Part shown: piece after piece, positions 47,455-59,109 of the stretch
Layout of the letters: the number at the start of each line of letters is the position of its first letter
Numbering within the stretch: position 1 is the first letter of the stretch
From: Ophiura sarsii
Lineage: Eukaryota > Echinodermata > Ophiuroidea > Amphilepidida > Ophiuridae
Direction of reading: 5' to 3'
Length of the DNA: 64,000 nucleotides
Assembly: GCA_035610835.1 (NCBI GenBank)
Contig: CM069447.1
Coordinates: forward strand, 57,357,048 to 57,421,047
Position numbers and translations under genes: made by a program
The notes under the pieces: generated by a model
The model's input: the letters and a program-made list of their open reading frames with translations, nothing else
The model's database searches: none
Told to the model about the DNA's origin: nothing

Positions 47455-48750
47455 GTATAACAATTATCATTTGCAAATTTACAAATTAGACACATACAAT
47501 GCTGAAAAACCATAGAAGACTGCGAAATCATGTTCCATTCATCCAAACTGTTCTCTGCTGTTTCATTAAGCGCTTCGTTCTTGTAGCTGCAGCGCTATAT
47601 AAATGAGCAATGTGTAGCCTATGTATTTATGTATGCGAGAACAATGGAACATGAACTGTGTCCCTAGGATGATGTTATCAATGTCACGCTTTGTTCAGTA
47701 ATAAATAGTGTTGGTCACGATTTCGCACACTCATTTTGCGTCAATATGACACAAAAAAGTCAAATTTGACACAGATGAGAGGTTGTACTGGGAATTTACT
47801 CCTTCTGTGTCAAAATGACTCGGATTTTCGTATCTAAAATTTAGACTAGGAATGAACATCTTTATCTTGTCCAACTACGGCGCGCCCGGGATTCAAGATA
47901 TAATTTTGACCCAAGGTGAATAAGATTGTACTCCGCACCGGGACGCCGCAACTCTCTAAAACACGTGTTTGAGTTGGGAAGGGGAAGGAAGGGTGAAATT
48001 GTCTTTAAAGGAGGAGTATGCACTCACCATGAAAAGTATTCAGAAATTTAACCATTCATTGCTTTTGTTCGCAATTGATGAAAATACAAATTAATATATC
48101 TGATTTTGTTTTCCGTTTTCTCTTTCATTTATCATGTATATAAAAAAGAAACAAATTGATGGGCACCTTTCTTGTGTGCTGACATTTATCCTATATTTTA
48201 AAGCTAATTCCGTCGTCTAGTTACCTTGAATTTTCAACTTCATGCATTATATACTTAAATTGTTTTCCTTCATTAAGAAGCAGAAGAGTCAAACGTGCTT
48301 ATTGGATGTGGAAGAGCCCAAATGTTTACTGTGTTTGGTAGATGGGTGCAAGATCAAATGAGCGCAGTGTCACATGATTAAGGTTTTCTAGTTCAAAAAT
48401 ATTTTGCTGTTTTTACCAAGGATAGTTCTTCACTACAATGTCCGCTGTATCATATCCTCCATTATCACATCCTTTCCACATTTCATGAATTTTGACCCTC
48501 ATCATTGAAAGCTTCACACAGCCGAGACTAGCAAGGTCGACATTACATAATAGTTTCTGTCAATTCCATAAATATAAAAAGGATTGCTTGCATAAACTTA
48601 GGACCCCCTTCAAATGATCATATGTCAGGGGTGCCCTTTTGTCGTGGTACGGCAGTATTAGGTATGGTGTGTAGAAAATGGTCAACTTTGGTGTTCAGAA
48701 AATGTTGTCATTGACGAAATATCACAAACAAAACCAATTGGTGACGGGTA
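47455..48750. other. Intron 5, first part: unassigned
   Basis: GTCAAATTTGACAC-type inverted motifs lie near 47760, with GTGTCAAAATGACTC near 47807. Nothing else recognised. Confidence 0.35.
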
Positions 48751-49158
48751 GACGCTGATTTCCACTCGACAGAATGACGTTGTACGGGCGGCCATTCGGG
48801 TAAATATATTGAATATAGTCTTGCACTTGAAACAAGATGAAAAAATTATGATAATCTTTTTTGTAATGAATATTAATTAGTATTATGAATATTCATGATT
48901 AATTTAGGATCATCAACCTGAACCATTTCACTTCAATCTGGATCATTTCGGTTACAACTGAGCCCGGGAAAGTGAGATGATCCAGAATAATTAATCATGA
49001 ATATTCATATTGCTAATTAATAAGAATTATTAACTATGAATATTCATATTGCTAATTAATATTCATGGTACACTAACCCTGATTGTTAGACTATATTCAA
49101 TATATTAACCCAAATGGCCGCCCATACAACGTCATTCTGTCGAGTGGAAATCAGCGTC
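48751..49158. mobile_element. Foldback element just before exon 6
   Basis: GACGCTGATTTCCACTCGAC (48751) pairs with GTCGAGTGGAAATCAGCGTC (ending 49158). The arms run about 70 bp to the GAATATAGTC / GACTATATTC ends with few mismatches. The centre holds further inverted ATGAATATTCAT and TAATTAAT motifs. Ends 105 bases before exon 6. Confidence 0.8.
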
Positions 49159-49263
49159 AACCTTGGTGACGTAACAACTCCGGGCGATTTACGTCCTAGA
49201 AAAATACTCGGAGACCTTCCCCTCCCTAATATTTACAAAACAACTTGATCATGTTGTTTACAG

Positions 49264-49445
49264 AACCTTGTACATCGGGATGGCATGGTTACCGAGGTCA
49301 CTGCTACAGGTACTTCACGGAAGATGAAGATTGGGAAGACGCTCGCAGCTTTTGCCAAGACCAAGGAGGTGATCTCCCAAGCATTCATTCAGAAGAAGAA
49401 AACGACTTTATTTTGGATACCGTTGTTAATGAAGAAGAACTAGAT
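49264..49445 (+). CDS. Exon 6: N-terminal half of the C-type lectin-like domain
   Basis: The acceptor GTTTACAG and the donor GTAAGT border the exon. Its first two bases complete a Glu codon with exon 5, then 60 codons follow. The peptide runs PCTSGWHGYRGHCYRYF, then DWEDARSFCQDQGGDLPSIH, then SEEENDFI. This is the standard CTLD start: the long-form extra Cys pair (CTSGW and HCY), the W-x-x-A-x-x-x-C helix, and the GGDLPSIHSxEE block. The ATG in the intron just upstream would give only five residues before the domain and no signal peptide, which argues against a separate lectin gene starting here. Confidence 0.88.
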
Positions 49446-50244
49446 GTAAGTGTTTTGCCTTTAATGTAATAATCTCAAGGTTTTAAAGCTGCTGATTCCT
49501 GACCCGAGAATAAATTGTTAGTCATGAAGCAAGATAGATCTCGTGAAGGAAAGACCTTACGACAGCATGGTTCGTGTGTCGGGGTGTGTTGGACTTTGGG
49601 TTTCAGTTTGGTCTCATATGAACAGTTCAAACCAAATTGAAGAGGATAGTGCTATAAGGTGGTTATTAAAGTCACATTGAGGCCGAGCGCCAGAAGAGCT
49701 TAACACGTAAGGTAATACAAAAGAGCTATGCCATTATTACGTTTTCAGAATCTTGCATCCTATACCTACTACACATTTGAATAAAGCAATAAACATGTAC
49801 ATACGTCATCTAGATCTAGAAGTGATATTGGACACCCAATATCAGTGGCACTTGGACAGCTATAAAATTGGTGTACAAATAACCACCAATTGGGAGTCAT
49901 TTCACTCTGGCAACAACCAGAGTTGAGCATTTAGTTAGCTGAAGCAAACTCTACAGGAAGCAAATCGATCAGGATAAGGAATCTCTAACTCTAAAGAGCA
50001 AATTAAAAACAAATCATTACAGATAAACACCCAATTGGGCATCATTTCCCACTGGCAGCAACAATTTGGAAGTTCCGGTAGCTGTGCAAACTGCGCTGGA
50101 ATCAAATCAAACTGAAAGAAGAATTTCTAACTCTTTTGTGCAATAGGATGTATTATTTATAAATATCTGAAGCAGAAACAATTAGGATGTGTACTGCAAC
50201 CAGTGTTTTGATACCATTTTTGTTGCAAAAAGTTAATCATGTTA

Positions 50245-50897
50245 AAGTATCGAAACACTTACAAATGGTCAGATTTATCGGAACCTGAATTAGTATGCAA
50301 AAGAATAATTAAATAATTCGATTCACAGTTATCTTCTGCGCATTTTGACACCTCTTTTGTTGCGCTATGATGTTGTTTGGTGGATTTATGGGCACTTGAG
50401 TGGCTTAAAGTCGAATTCTAAAGTTGCAAAAGCCCCTATTCCAGCAACGAATAAGATCATCATTATCTTTGCCCGCCTTTTTTAAATGATGTGTATGTCG
50501 CGTGTTGGATAAATCGATTGCAATGAATATCAGCATTAATTTTCAATAACAAAACAAAAGGGTCAGAGATGGGAGGCATAAATCAATAATTAATCAATCA
50601 TTAATTGTCATGGTTAAGTAAACAGAACAAATTGGTGTCTTTTGTCTTGATTTTGTCTGTGTGTGATGCTTTGTGCGAGTTCCTTTCTGGAATTGGGGTG
50701 AATAGGAGCTTTTGCAACTTTAGAATTCGACTTTAAGCCACTCAAGTGCCCATAAATCCGCCAAACAACATCATAGCGCAACAAAAGAGGTGTCACAATG
50801 CGCAGAAGATAACTGTGAATCGAATTATTTAATTATTTGTTTGCATACTAATTCAGGTTCCGATAAATCTGACCATTTGTAAGTGTTTTGATACTTT
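50245..50897. mobile_element. Foldback element in intron 6 with about 200 bp arms
   Basis: The left arm 50245-50443 and right arm 50697-50897 are nearly exact inverted copies: ACTTACAAATGGTCAGATTT pairs with AAATCTGACCATTTGTAAGT, and GTGGCTTAAAGTCGAATTCT with AGAATTCGACTTTAAGCCAC. The spacer of about 250 bp is unrelated. The minus-strand frame 50614-50796 lies across one arm and is not a gene. Confidence 0.85.
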
Positions 50898-51667
50898 ATT
50901 GGCGCAGTTTAGTTTGGTACTTCTTTTATTACAAACCCGAAAACGAGAGATTAATGCGGATTGCAGTCGGATTGGGCAAATCATCCAAATTTTAACAATC
51001 TATACAAAATAGTCTGTATATATTCTGTTTTTGAGGATAAATAAATGCAGTACATCCATGCCATTGGCCAAAAAGTGGGACCGTTATCAACATTGGCCGT
51101 CAAATGAATTCTCGTTACAAGTCCACCCCGAGTTTCGGTAGCTCTTACTTGCAACAAAAATAACTTACAGAATACATTTGTATTGTGTTACTGTGTTTTA
51201 TTTCATCTCTACTTAATTGTTTTACGATGTGTTAGAGCTACATTAAACAAACATATATTATATATTAAACAAACAAGAGCAATTTTAGGAGGTGTTTTTT
51301 CCCGACCGTCAACCGGGAGGCCCGTTCTGCGTGCATGACACCAGGATGACGGCACTGCGGTATACATGGTTAGAACACCCTACCGTATGCCCTATTTCTG
51401 CAATGGAAGTCACAGACAAACCATAGGCATAAAGTGGAAGGCACCTTCGTCAAAACGATGACGGCAACAAGCTTACTTTTAAAGACTAAAAAAAGATATA
51501 AATATAAAGAAATATATCAGGTTTATCTTGTTAGGTTCAAGGTTACCGAACACTGCTGTCGCTTTGTTCGCCTTATTCATTCGATGGCTTAGCAGCCATA
51601 AATATCGGACGGTTCGTGTTTCTTTACAAAAAAAAACTATGACGTCATACGCCGTTAGTACGGCGTT

Positions 51668-51832
51668 AATAGGCAGCACTAGGTGAACGAACGTGAACGC
51701 GGTACGTACATGTGTATGACGTGGACTGTCACGTGATGGCACTTTAACCAATCTGCACTCATGAATGGCATCAAAATGACGTCACGTGTTCATGTGCCGC
51801 TTTCACGTTCGTTCACATGTGCTGCCTAATGT
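51668..51832. mobile_element. Short MITE-like inverted repeat
   Basis: AGGCAGCACTAGGTGAACGA (about 51671) pairs with TCGTTCACATGTGCTGCCT (about 51810-51828). AAT lies outside both ends. The interior has CACGTGA and GACGTCAC palindromes. Confidence 0.55.
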
Positions 51833-52185
51833 TCGTTCATCTAAGGGTCTCCAGTGCATGAGGAGGGATTTGGGAGATGAACATTGTTCACCCATATCCA
51901 TCGCAGTAAGAGGCGCGCCGTTAGACTTTCAGGTGGGGCGGCGAATACGAATTGGGCAACTTGAAGAGAATTTCAAAATAAAATTGAGAATATATAACTG
52001 AACTATCTTAAAGCATGGTTCAATAGAAGTTTAAGAAGTACCCTATTTTACTTAGACCTATTTGCGTAAGCCAAGTTCCAATGTGTTGATTCCTAGGGCC
52101 GCGTAAACAAAATTCTGGCCGACCCCAACGTCCAGCCCCAAGTCTAATAATGCGTTCCTAAGACTATTCTTTTTTTTTAATACAG

Positions 52186-52365
52186 ATTTGGATAGGGTTA
52201 AATGCAGAAGAAGACTCGTATCAATGGTCAGATGGCACTCCATGGAATTACATCAATTTTGGAGCTAATCAGCCAGAAGAAGATTGTTTTGCGATGGATG
52301 AGGATCGTAAATGGAATGACGAAGAATGCGATGATGAGTCGCATTACTTTGTGTGCAAGATATAG
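52186..52365 (+). CDS. Exon 7 (terminal): C-terminal half of the CTLD and stop codon
   Basis: The acceptor AATACAG follows a T-rich tract. There are 59 codons and TAG. The peptide starts IWIGLNAEEDSYQWSDGTPW, carrying the WIGL core and the W-S-D-G-T block, then GANQPEEDC, WNDEEC and a final VCKI. With exon 6 this gives six Cys, the long-form CTLD pattern. The WND Ca2+-site motif is intact (52312-52320), but the specificity tripeptide is QPE (52270-52278) instead of the usual EPN or QPD, so calcium-dependent sugar binding is uncertain. The protein ends right after the domain with no membrane segment. Confidence 0.9.
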   Translation: MWIGLNAEEDSYQWSDGTPWNYINFGANQPEEDCFAMDEDRKWNDEECDDESHYFVCKI

Positions 52366-52386
52366 ATGGCGCAAATCCGCGGAAGT

Positions 52387-52400
52387 AATAAATAAATAAA
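52387..52400 (+). promoter_or_regulatory. Candidate polyadenylation signals of the protease-lectin gene
   Basis: Three overlapping AATAAA hexamers lie 22-35 bases after the stop codon of exon 7. The position suggests a very short 3' UTR with cleavage around 52410-52440. Confidence 0.55.
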
Positions 52401-52439
52401 AACCGTAATTGTTATTATAGTTAAAAGCAAAGCGTTCAT

Positions 52440-53577
52440 TAAACAAAAGGTATGACTATTCTCAAACGAAGTATTACGTAACATCTTGCTGTTGCCATAT
52501 TTACCAATGGTGTTTACCTCCAGGATATCTACTGGATCGCATTGGTTTTTCTTGGCCTCTTTGCTGGGATCGCCTGGTTTGAATTACGATCAACAATGAT
52601 CAAATACATGTAGGTTGTTACATTATCTCTTTTTCTATATAGTTGGGAATATATACCAGACAGAAGAGGGGGTGATCACCCTGATTCACCCAGATCAGGA
52701 ATGTTCTGTTATTGATTCCTGTAGGTTCAAGGACATCTAGATAAAACATGTACCTTTTTTAAATTCTATTAAATCAGCCTATTTTTGACCCCTATACTTT
52801 CAGTGCAACCGGGACAAATGTCTTTAAAACCGGGATTTTGCCCCCTCAGAACATCCGGGCTGGCTACACGCCTGGTTTAAGGTAATCATCTACCATACAG
52901 TGGCTAAAACGAGGCTATTAAGATAGTATGCCAATAAGAAGCAGCTAATGTTACTTTTGATTACTTTTTATTTCATAACAATCGGAGCAGTGGTCTCAAA
53001 ACTACGTCAAATCAAAGTCGAAAATCCAACGCATATCTCGTAAATTTTTATTTTAATATCTTATGTATTTCATTATTTTTAACCAGTGATATTTGACGTT
53101 CCATTCCTTATAAATTCCATAACTTTAATTCGAATAGTATATTTAAATATGGTTTTAAAAATGTAAATGGTGTACCTAATTTGCATAATAATTCAAAACA
53201 ATGTTTCTAGACTTCAAACGTTGTTTTTATCGAAATGGTTGTTTCGATCAATCCCGGGGTTATTTTTCAAAAACGGAAGCATGTATGATGCTGATATTTT
53301 GAATGGAACTAGAATAAATAGTTCAACAAGGGATAACATAGCCTTTTTTTGTGCATATTTGATCTGTTTTGAACAATTATAGCCATTTTCATTTTCAAAA
53401 ATGCTCTTTTTTGGTTAAAACAAATACTAATTTGAAAATTGAAACACAAATTTGAAAAAGAGCTATGTTATCCCAATATTTATGTGTTTAAATAAGCATT
53501 TTTTTAGTTAGAAAATCAACGACAAATGTTTGCGTACTCCCAGGAGTAGTCCGGGATAAATTAGACGATAACATTCA
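52440..53577. other. Downstream of the protease-lectin gene: unassigned
   Basis: No gene recognised. The open frame 53167-53382 has no domain. AT-rich. Confidence 0.4.
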
Positions 53578-54232
53578 AGATGGCCGCCATTATTGACAAG
53601 CTTCAGAGAGTCCAGCACTTTGCAGCCAGACTTGTAACAAGAGTGCGAGGTTCTGTTCACATGTCGCCTGTTCTTTTCACATTACAGTGGCTACCTATCA
53701 GAAAGAGAATTTTATTTAAAATCATCCTGCTTACGCACAAAGCCATCAACGGATCTGCCCCCACAATATTACTGACTTACTTGTAATCCATAAACCTGTG
53801 AGATCCCTTAGATCGTCTGCCGCTGAGAACCTTCTGCTAAGCCCACCTTCCTTCAAGAACATAAGAACTGTCACATATGGTAATCGCGCTTTCTCAGTGG
53901 CGGCAGCAAGGGAGTGGAACAAACTGCCATCAAGACTTAGATCCATGAAAAATACTGGTACATTCAAGCGTGCACTAAAGACATATCTCTTTTTGATATG
54001 TAGACTCTCTGTGATTTTATACTGTATTATTGACGTGTCATTTTATTTTACACCTGTATGCATGTTTTACAATTGGTTCTGGTTTTGTATATCTTACCAG
54101 TTTTATCTTTTATCCTCCATTCTGTGTACTTTTAAATTTTAAATTTTAAATTTAGCTTTTAAATTGTAAAGCGCTTTGGTTTTTTTTTACGAAAAGCGTT
54201 TCTTGCAGCTTAGTAGTAGTAATAGTTATTAT
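53578..54232 (+). pseudogene. CR1/L2-like non-LTR retrotransposon 3' fragment (RT C-terminus and tail)
   Basis: Frame 1 (53580-53770) reads KLQRVQHFAARLVTRVRG, SPVLFTLQWLPIRKRILFKI and LLTHKAINGSAP. After a one-base frame break near 53773 the next frame reads DLLVIHKPVRSLRSSAAEN, then TYGNRAFSVAAAREWNKLPS and TFKRALKTYLF. These are the standard last blocks of CR1/L2-type reverse transcriptases. The 3' end carries AAGCGCTTTG and a TAGTAGTAGTAATAG tail, as in this clade. It is 5' truncated and frameshifted, so inactive. Confidence 0.85.
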
Positions 54233-54773
54233 GCAAATGAGATGAATTTTGGAAATAATTCTTCAGCAATCCTCTAGTATGGTCATAAGTATCAACATAT
54301 CCAAAAATGAACTTTGCAGGACTTAAAATAACCAACAATGTTGTTAGGGTAAACCATCACCTTAAGCAACCAAACAGTGAGGCGGCGCAACAGTTCTACA
54401 GACGTAGGTAGAGCCTTGCCTATTCAAAAAAAGGAATGAATGACTGCCTTATAAATTAGCACTATCAAAAATGAGGAACATGTAGCAGCCGACTTAAAGT
54501 ACCGACTCGTTGCCAGAGCAGGACACACATTTATGTAGACTTGTGGCATACTACGAGTGTGATCCAGTAACTATGGGATTGCGTCAGTGATATTACGTAC
54601 AATTCTATTGTGAAATGCATGAATAGCGTAGTTCATGGTGGTGGGATTTTAAAGGAAATGCAAATTGAAGAGAATTACAAAATAAAATTGAGAATCTAAA
54701 CGATCACAAGGTATAGTTCAATAAAAGTTAAAAGAAGTACCCTATTTTACTTGTGTAAGCTGAGTTCCAATTT

Positions 54774-54958
54774 AAGACCTAAGACCCAAAAACTATGACC
54801 CAACAACTAAGACCCAAAAACTAAGACTCAAAAACTAAGACCCAAAAACTAAGACCCAAAACCAAGACCCCAAAACTAAGACCAAAAAACTAAGACCAAA
54901 AAACTAAGACCAAAAAACTAAGACCAAAAAACTTAGATCCAAAAATTAAGAACCCCTC
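54774..54958. repeat. 15 bp minisatellite (AACTAAGACCCAAAA)
   Basis: About 12 head-to-tail units of AACTAAGACCCAAAA and variants. It shares CTAAGACCC with the large satellite that starts about 90 bp later, and may be its degenerate edge. Confidence 0.85.
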
Positions 54959-55044
54959 TTAAATCAGTTTTGGATACACCAGGATATTGGGTTAGAAGTT
55001 GAGGGGAGGAGAGGTCATTTATATCGATATTTGCGCCAAAAAGT

Positions 55045-58000
55045 TAGTCTTAGGTTAGTTGTTGAGAGGGGGTTAACTACTAACCTAACCTACTAACCTA
55101 AGACCCCTTGTCAAATGTCATTAAAATTGATTTTGAGGAGGGTCTTAGGTTAATGGTTGAGAGGGTGGTAAACTACTAACCGAAGACCCTCTCTTAAATG
55201 TCAATAAAATCGATTTTGACGAGTATCTTAGGTTAGTAGTTGAGAGGGGGGGGGGGGGGGTGGGTAAACTACTGACCTTAACCCCCATTAAAATCGATTT
55301 TGAGGAGGGTCTTAGGTTAGTAGTTAAAAGCGGTAAACTACTAATCTAAGACCCCCTCTCAAATGTCATTAACACAATGATTTTGCGGAGGGTCTTAGGT
55401 AAGTAGTTGAGAGAGGGGTGGGGGGGGGGGGGGGGGGGGGTAAACTACTAACCTAAGATCCTCTCTTTCAAATGTCATTAAAATTGATTTTGAGGAGGTT
55501 CTTAGGTTAGTAGTCGAGAGCGGGGTAAACTGCTAACCTAAGACTCCCTCTCAAACGTCAATAAAATCGATTTTGAGGAGGGTGATACCGTCGTAGGTTA
55601 GTAGTTGAGAGGAGGGTAAACTACTAACCTAAGACCCCTCTCAAATGTCATTAAAAGCGATTTTGAGGAGGTTCTTAGGTTAGTAGTCGAGAGCGGGGTA
55701 AACTACTAACCTAAGACTCCCTCTCAAACGTCAATAAAATCGATTTTGAGGAGGGTCTTACCGTCATAGGTTAGTAGTTGAGAGGAGGAGGGTAAACTAC
55801 TAACCTAAGACCCCTTCTCAAATGTCATTGATTTTTATTTTGAGGAGGGTCTTAGGTTAGTAGTTAAAAGGGGGTAAACTATTAACCTAAGACCCCTTTT
55901 CAAATGTCATTAAATCGATTTTGAGGAGGATCTTACCGTCTTTGGTTAGTAGTTGAGAGGGGGTAAACTACTAACCTAAGACCCCCTTTCAAATGTCATT
56001 AAAATCGATTTTGGTGAGGGTCTTAGTTTAGTAGTTGACAGGGCTAAACTACTAACCTAAGACCCCCCCCCTCTCAAATGTCATTAAAATCGATTTTGAG
56101 GAGGTTCTTAGGTTAGTAGTCGAGAGCGGGGTAAACTGCTAACCTAAGACTCCCTCTCAAACGTCAATAAAGTCGATTTTGAGGAGGGTGATACCGTCGT
56201 AGGTTAGTAGTTGAGAGGAGGGTAAACTACTAACCTAAGACCCCTCTCAAATGTCATTAAAATCGATTTTGAGGAGGGTGATACCGTCGTAGGTTAGTAG
56301 TTGAGAGGAGGGTAAACTACTAACTTAAGACTCCCTCTCAAACGTCAATAACATCGATTTTGAGGAGGGTCTTACCGTCATAGGTTAGTAGTTGAGAGGA
56401 GGAGGGTAAACTACTAACCTAAGACCCCTTCTCAAATGTCATTGATTTTTATTTTGAGGAGGGTCTTAGGTTAGTAGTTAAAACGGGGTAAACTATTAAC
56501 CTAAGACCCCTTTTCAAATGTCATTAAATCGATTTTGAGGAGGGTCTTACCGTCTTTGGTTAGTAGTTGAGAGGGGGTAAACTACTAACCTAAGACCCCC
56601 TTTCAAATGTCATTAAAATCGATTTTGGTGAGGGTCTTAGTTTAGTAGTTAACAGGGCTAAACTACTAACCTAAGACCCCCCCCTCTCAAATGTCATTAA
56701 AATCGATTTTGAGGAGGTTCTTAGGTTAGTAGTCGAGAGCGGGGTAAACTGCTAACCTAAGACTCCCTCTCAAACGTCAATAAAGTCGATTTTGAGGAGG
56801 GTGATACCGTCGTAGGTTAGTAGTTGAGAGGAGGGTAAACTACTAACCTAAGACCCCTCTCAAATGTCATTAAAATCGATTTTGAGGAGGTTCTTAGGTT
56901 AGTAGTCGAGAGCGGGGTAAACTACTAACCTAAGACTCCCTCTCAAACGTCAATAAAATCGATTTTGAGGAGGGTCTTACCGTCATAGGTTAGTAGTTGA
57001 GAGGAGGAGGGTAAACTACTAACCTAAGACCCCTTCTCAAATATCATTGATTTTTATTTTGAGGAGGGTCTTAGGTTAGTAGTTAAAAGGGGATAAACTA
57101 TTAACCTAAGACCCCTTTTCAAATGTCATTAAATCGATTTTGAGGAGGGTCTTACCGTCTTTGGTAAGTAGTTGAGAGGGGGTAAACTACTAACCTAAGA
57201 CCCCCTTTCAAATGTCATTAAAATCGATTTTGGTGAGGGTCTTAGTTTAGTAATTGACAGGGCTAAACTACTGACCTAAGACCCCCCCTCTCAAATGTCA
57301 TTAAAATCGATTTTGAGGAGGTTCTTAGGTTAGTAGTCGAGAGCGGGGTAAACTACTAACCTAAGACTCCCTATCAAACGTCAATAAAATCGATTTTGAG
57401 GAGGGTCTTACCGTCTTTGGTTAGTAGTTGAGAGGGGGTAAACTACTAACCTAAGACCCCCTTTCAAATGTCATTAAAATCGATTTTGGTGAGGGTCTTA
57501 GTTTAGTAGTTGACAGGGCTAAACTACTAACCTAAGACCCCCCTCTCAAATGTCATTAAAATCGATTTTGAGGAGGTTCTTAGGTTAGTAGTCGAGAGCG
57601 GGGTAAACTGCTAACCTAAGACTCCCTCTCAAACGTCAATAAAATCGATTTTGAGGAGGGTGATACCGTCGTAGGTTAGTAGTTGAGAGGAAGGTAAACT
57701 ACTAACCTAAGACCCCTCTCAAATGTCATTAAAATCGATTTTGAGGAGGTTCTTAGGTTAGTAGTCGAGAGCGGGGTAAACTGCTAACCTAAGACTCCCT
57801 CTCAAACGTCAATAAAATCGATTTTGAGGAGGGTGATACCGTCGTAGGTTAGTAGTTGAGAGGAGGGTAAACTACTAACCTAAGACTCCCTCTCAAACGT
57901 CAATAAAATCGATTTTGAGGAGGGTCTTACCGTCATAGGTTAGTAGTTGAGAGGAGGAGGGTAAACTACTAACCTAAGACCCCTTCTCAAATATCATTGA

Positions 58001-59105
58001 TTTTTATTTTGAGGAGGGTCTTAGGTTAGTAGTTAAAAGGGGGTAAACTATTAACCTAAGACCCCTTTTCAAATGTCATTAAATCGATTTTGAGGAGGGT
58101 CTTACCGTCTTTGGTTAGTAGTTGAGAGGGGGTAAACTACTAACCTAAGACCCCCTTTCAAATGTCATTAAAATCGATTTTGGTGAGGGTCTTAGTTTAG
58201 TAATTGACAGGGCTAAACTACTAACCTAAGACCCCCCTCTCAAATGTCATTAAAATCGATTTTGAGGAGGTTCTTAGGTTAGTAGTCGAGAGCGGGGTAA
58301 ACTACTAACCTAAGACTCCCTCTCAAACGTCAATAAAATCGATTTTGAGGAGGGTCTTACCGTCTTTGGTTAGTAGTTGAGAGGGGGTAAACTACTAACC
58401 TAAGACCCCCTTTCAAATGTCATTAAAATCGATTTTGGTGAGGGTCTTAGTTTAGTAGTTGACAGGGCTAAACTACTAACCTAAGACCCCCCTCTCAAAT
58501 GTCATTAAAATCGATTTTGAGGAGGTTCTTAGGTTAGTAGTCGAGAGCGGGGTAAACTGCTAACCTAAGACTCCCTCTCAAACGTCAATAAAATCGATTT
58601 TGAGGAGGGTGATGCCGTCGTAGGTTAGTAGTTGAGAGGAGGGTAAACTACTAACCTAAGACTCCCTCTCAAACGTCAACAAAATCGATTTTGAGGAGGG
58701 TCTTACCGTCATAGGTTAGTAGTTGAGAGGAGGAGGGTAAACTACTAACCTAAGACCCCCATTCAAATGTCATTAAAATCGATTTTGGTGAGGGTCTTAG
58801 TTTAGTAGTTGACAGGGTTAAACTACTAACCTAAGACCCCCCTCTCAAATGTCATTAAAATCGATTTTGAGGAGAGTCTTAGGTTAGTAAATGTGAGGGG
58901 GTAAACTTCTAACCTAAGACACCCTCTCAAACGTCATTAAAATCGATTTTGAGGAGGGTCTTGGGTTAGTAGTTGAGATGGGGGTGGGGGGGGGGGGGGG
59001 GGGGTAAACAACTAACCTAAGACCCCTTGTCAAATGTCATTAAAATCGATTTTGAGGAGGGTCTTAGGTTAGTAGTTGAGACGGGGTTGGTAAACTACTA
59101 ACAAA
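55045..59105. repeat. Satellite array of about 48 monomers (about 85 bp), each a hairpin, with higher-order units
   Basis: The consensus monomer contains GGTCTTAGGTTAGTAGTTGA, a G-rich GAGAGGGGGTAAA, the inverted AACTACTAACCTAAGACC, CTCTCAAATGTCATT, and the palindrome AAAATCGATTTT followed by GAGGAGGG. The 18 bp arms GGTCTTAGGTTAGTAGTT / AACTACTAACCTAAGACC make every monomer self-complementary. At least six monomer variants recur in order (marked by GTCGAGAGCGGG, GATACCGTCGTAGG, ACCGTCATAGG, TTAAAAGGGG, ACCGTCTTTGG, TTGACAGGGC), with a period near 600-615 bp between 55491 and 57313. Runs of up to 21 G interrupt it. Confidence 0.95.
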
Positions 59106-59109
59106 ATTA

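Noticed and set aside
49252..49469. Separate small lectin gene starting at the ATG at 49252
   Set aside because: The ATG lies in the intron just before the acceptor, gives no signal peptide and no complete domain, and the phase matches exon 5.
53580..54142. Two host genes
   Set aside because: Both frames are consecutive blocks of a CR1/L2-like reverse transcriptase tail, separated by a frameshift.
55045..59105. Interstitial telomere sequence, because of TTAGGTTAG / CTAACCTAA
   Set aside because: There is no run of TTAGGG; the motif is one part of an 85 bp inverted-repeat monomer.
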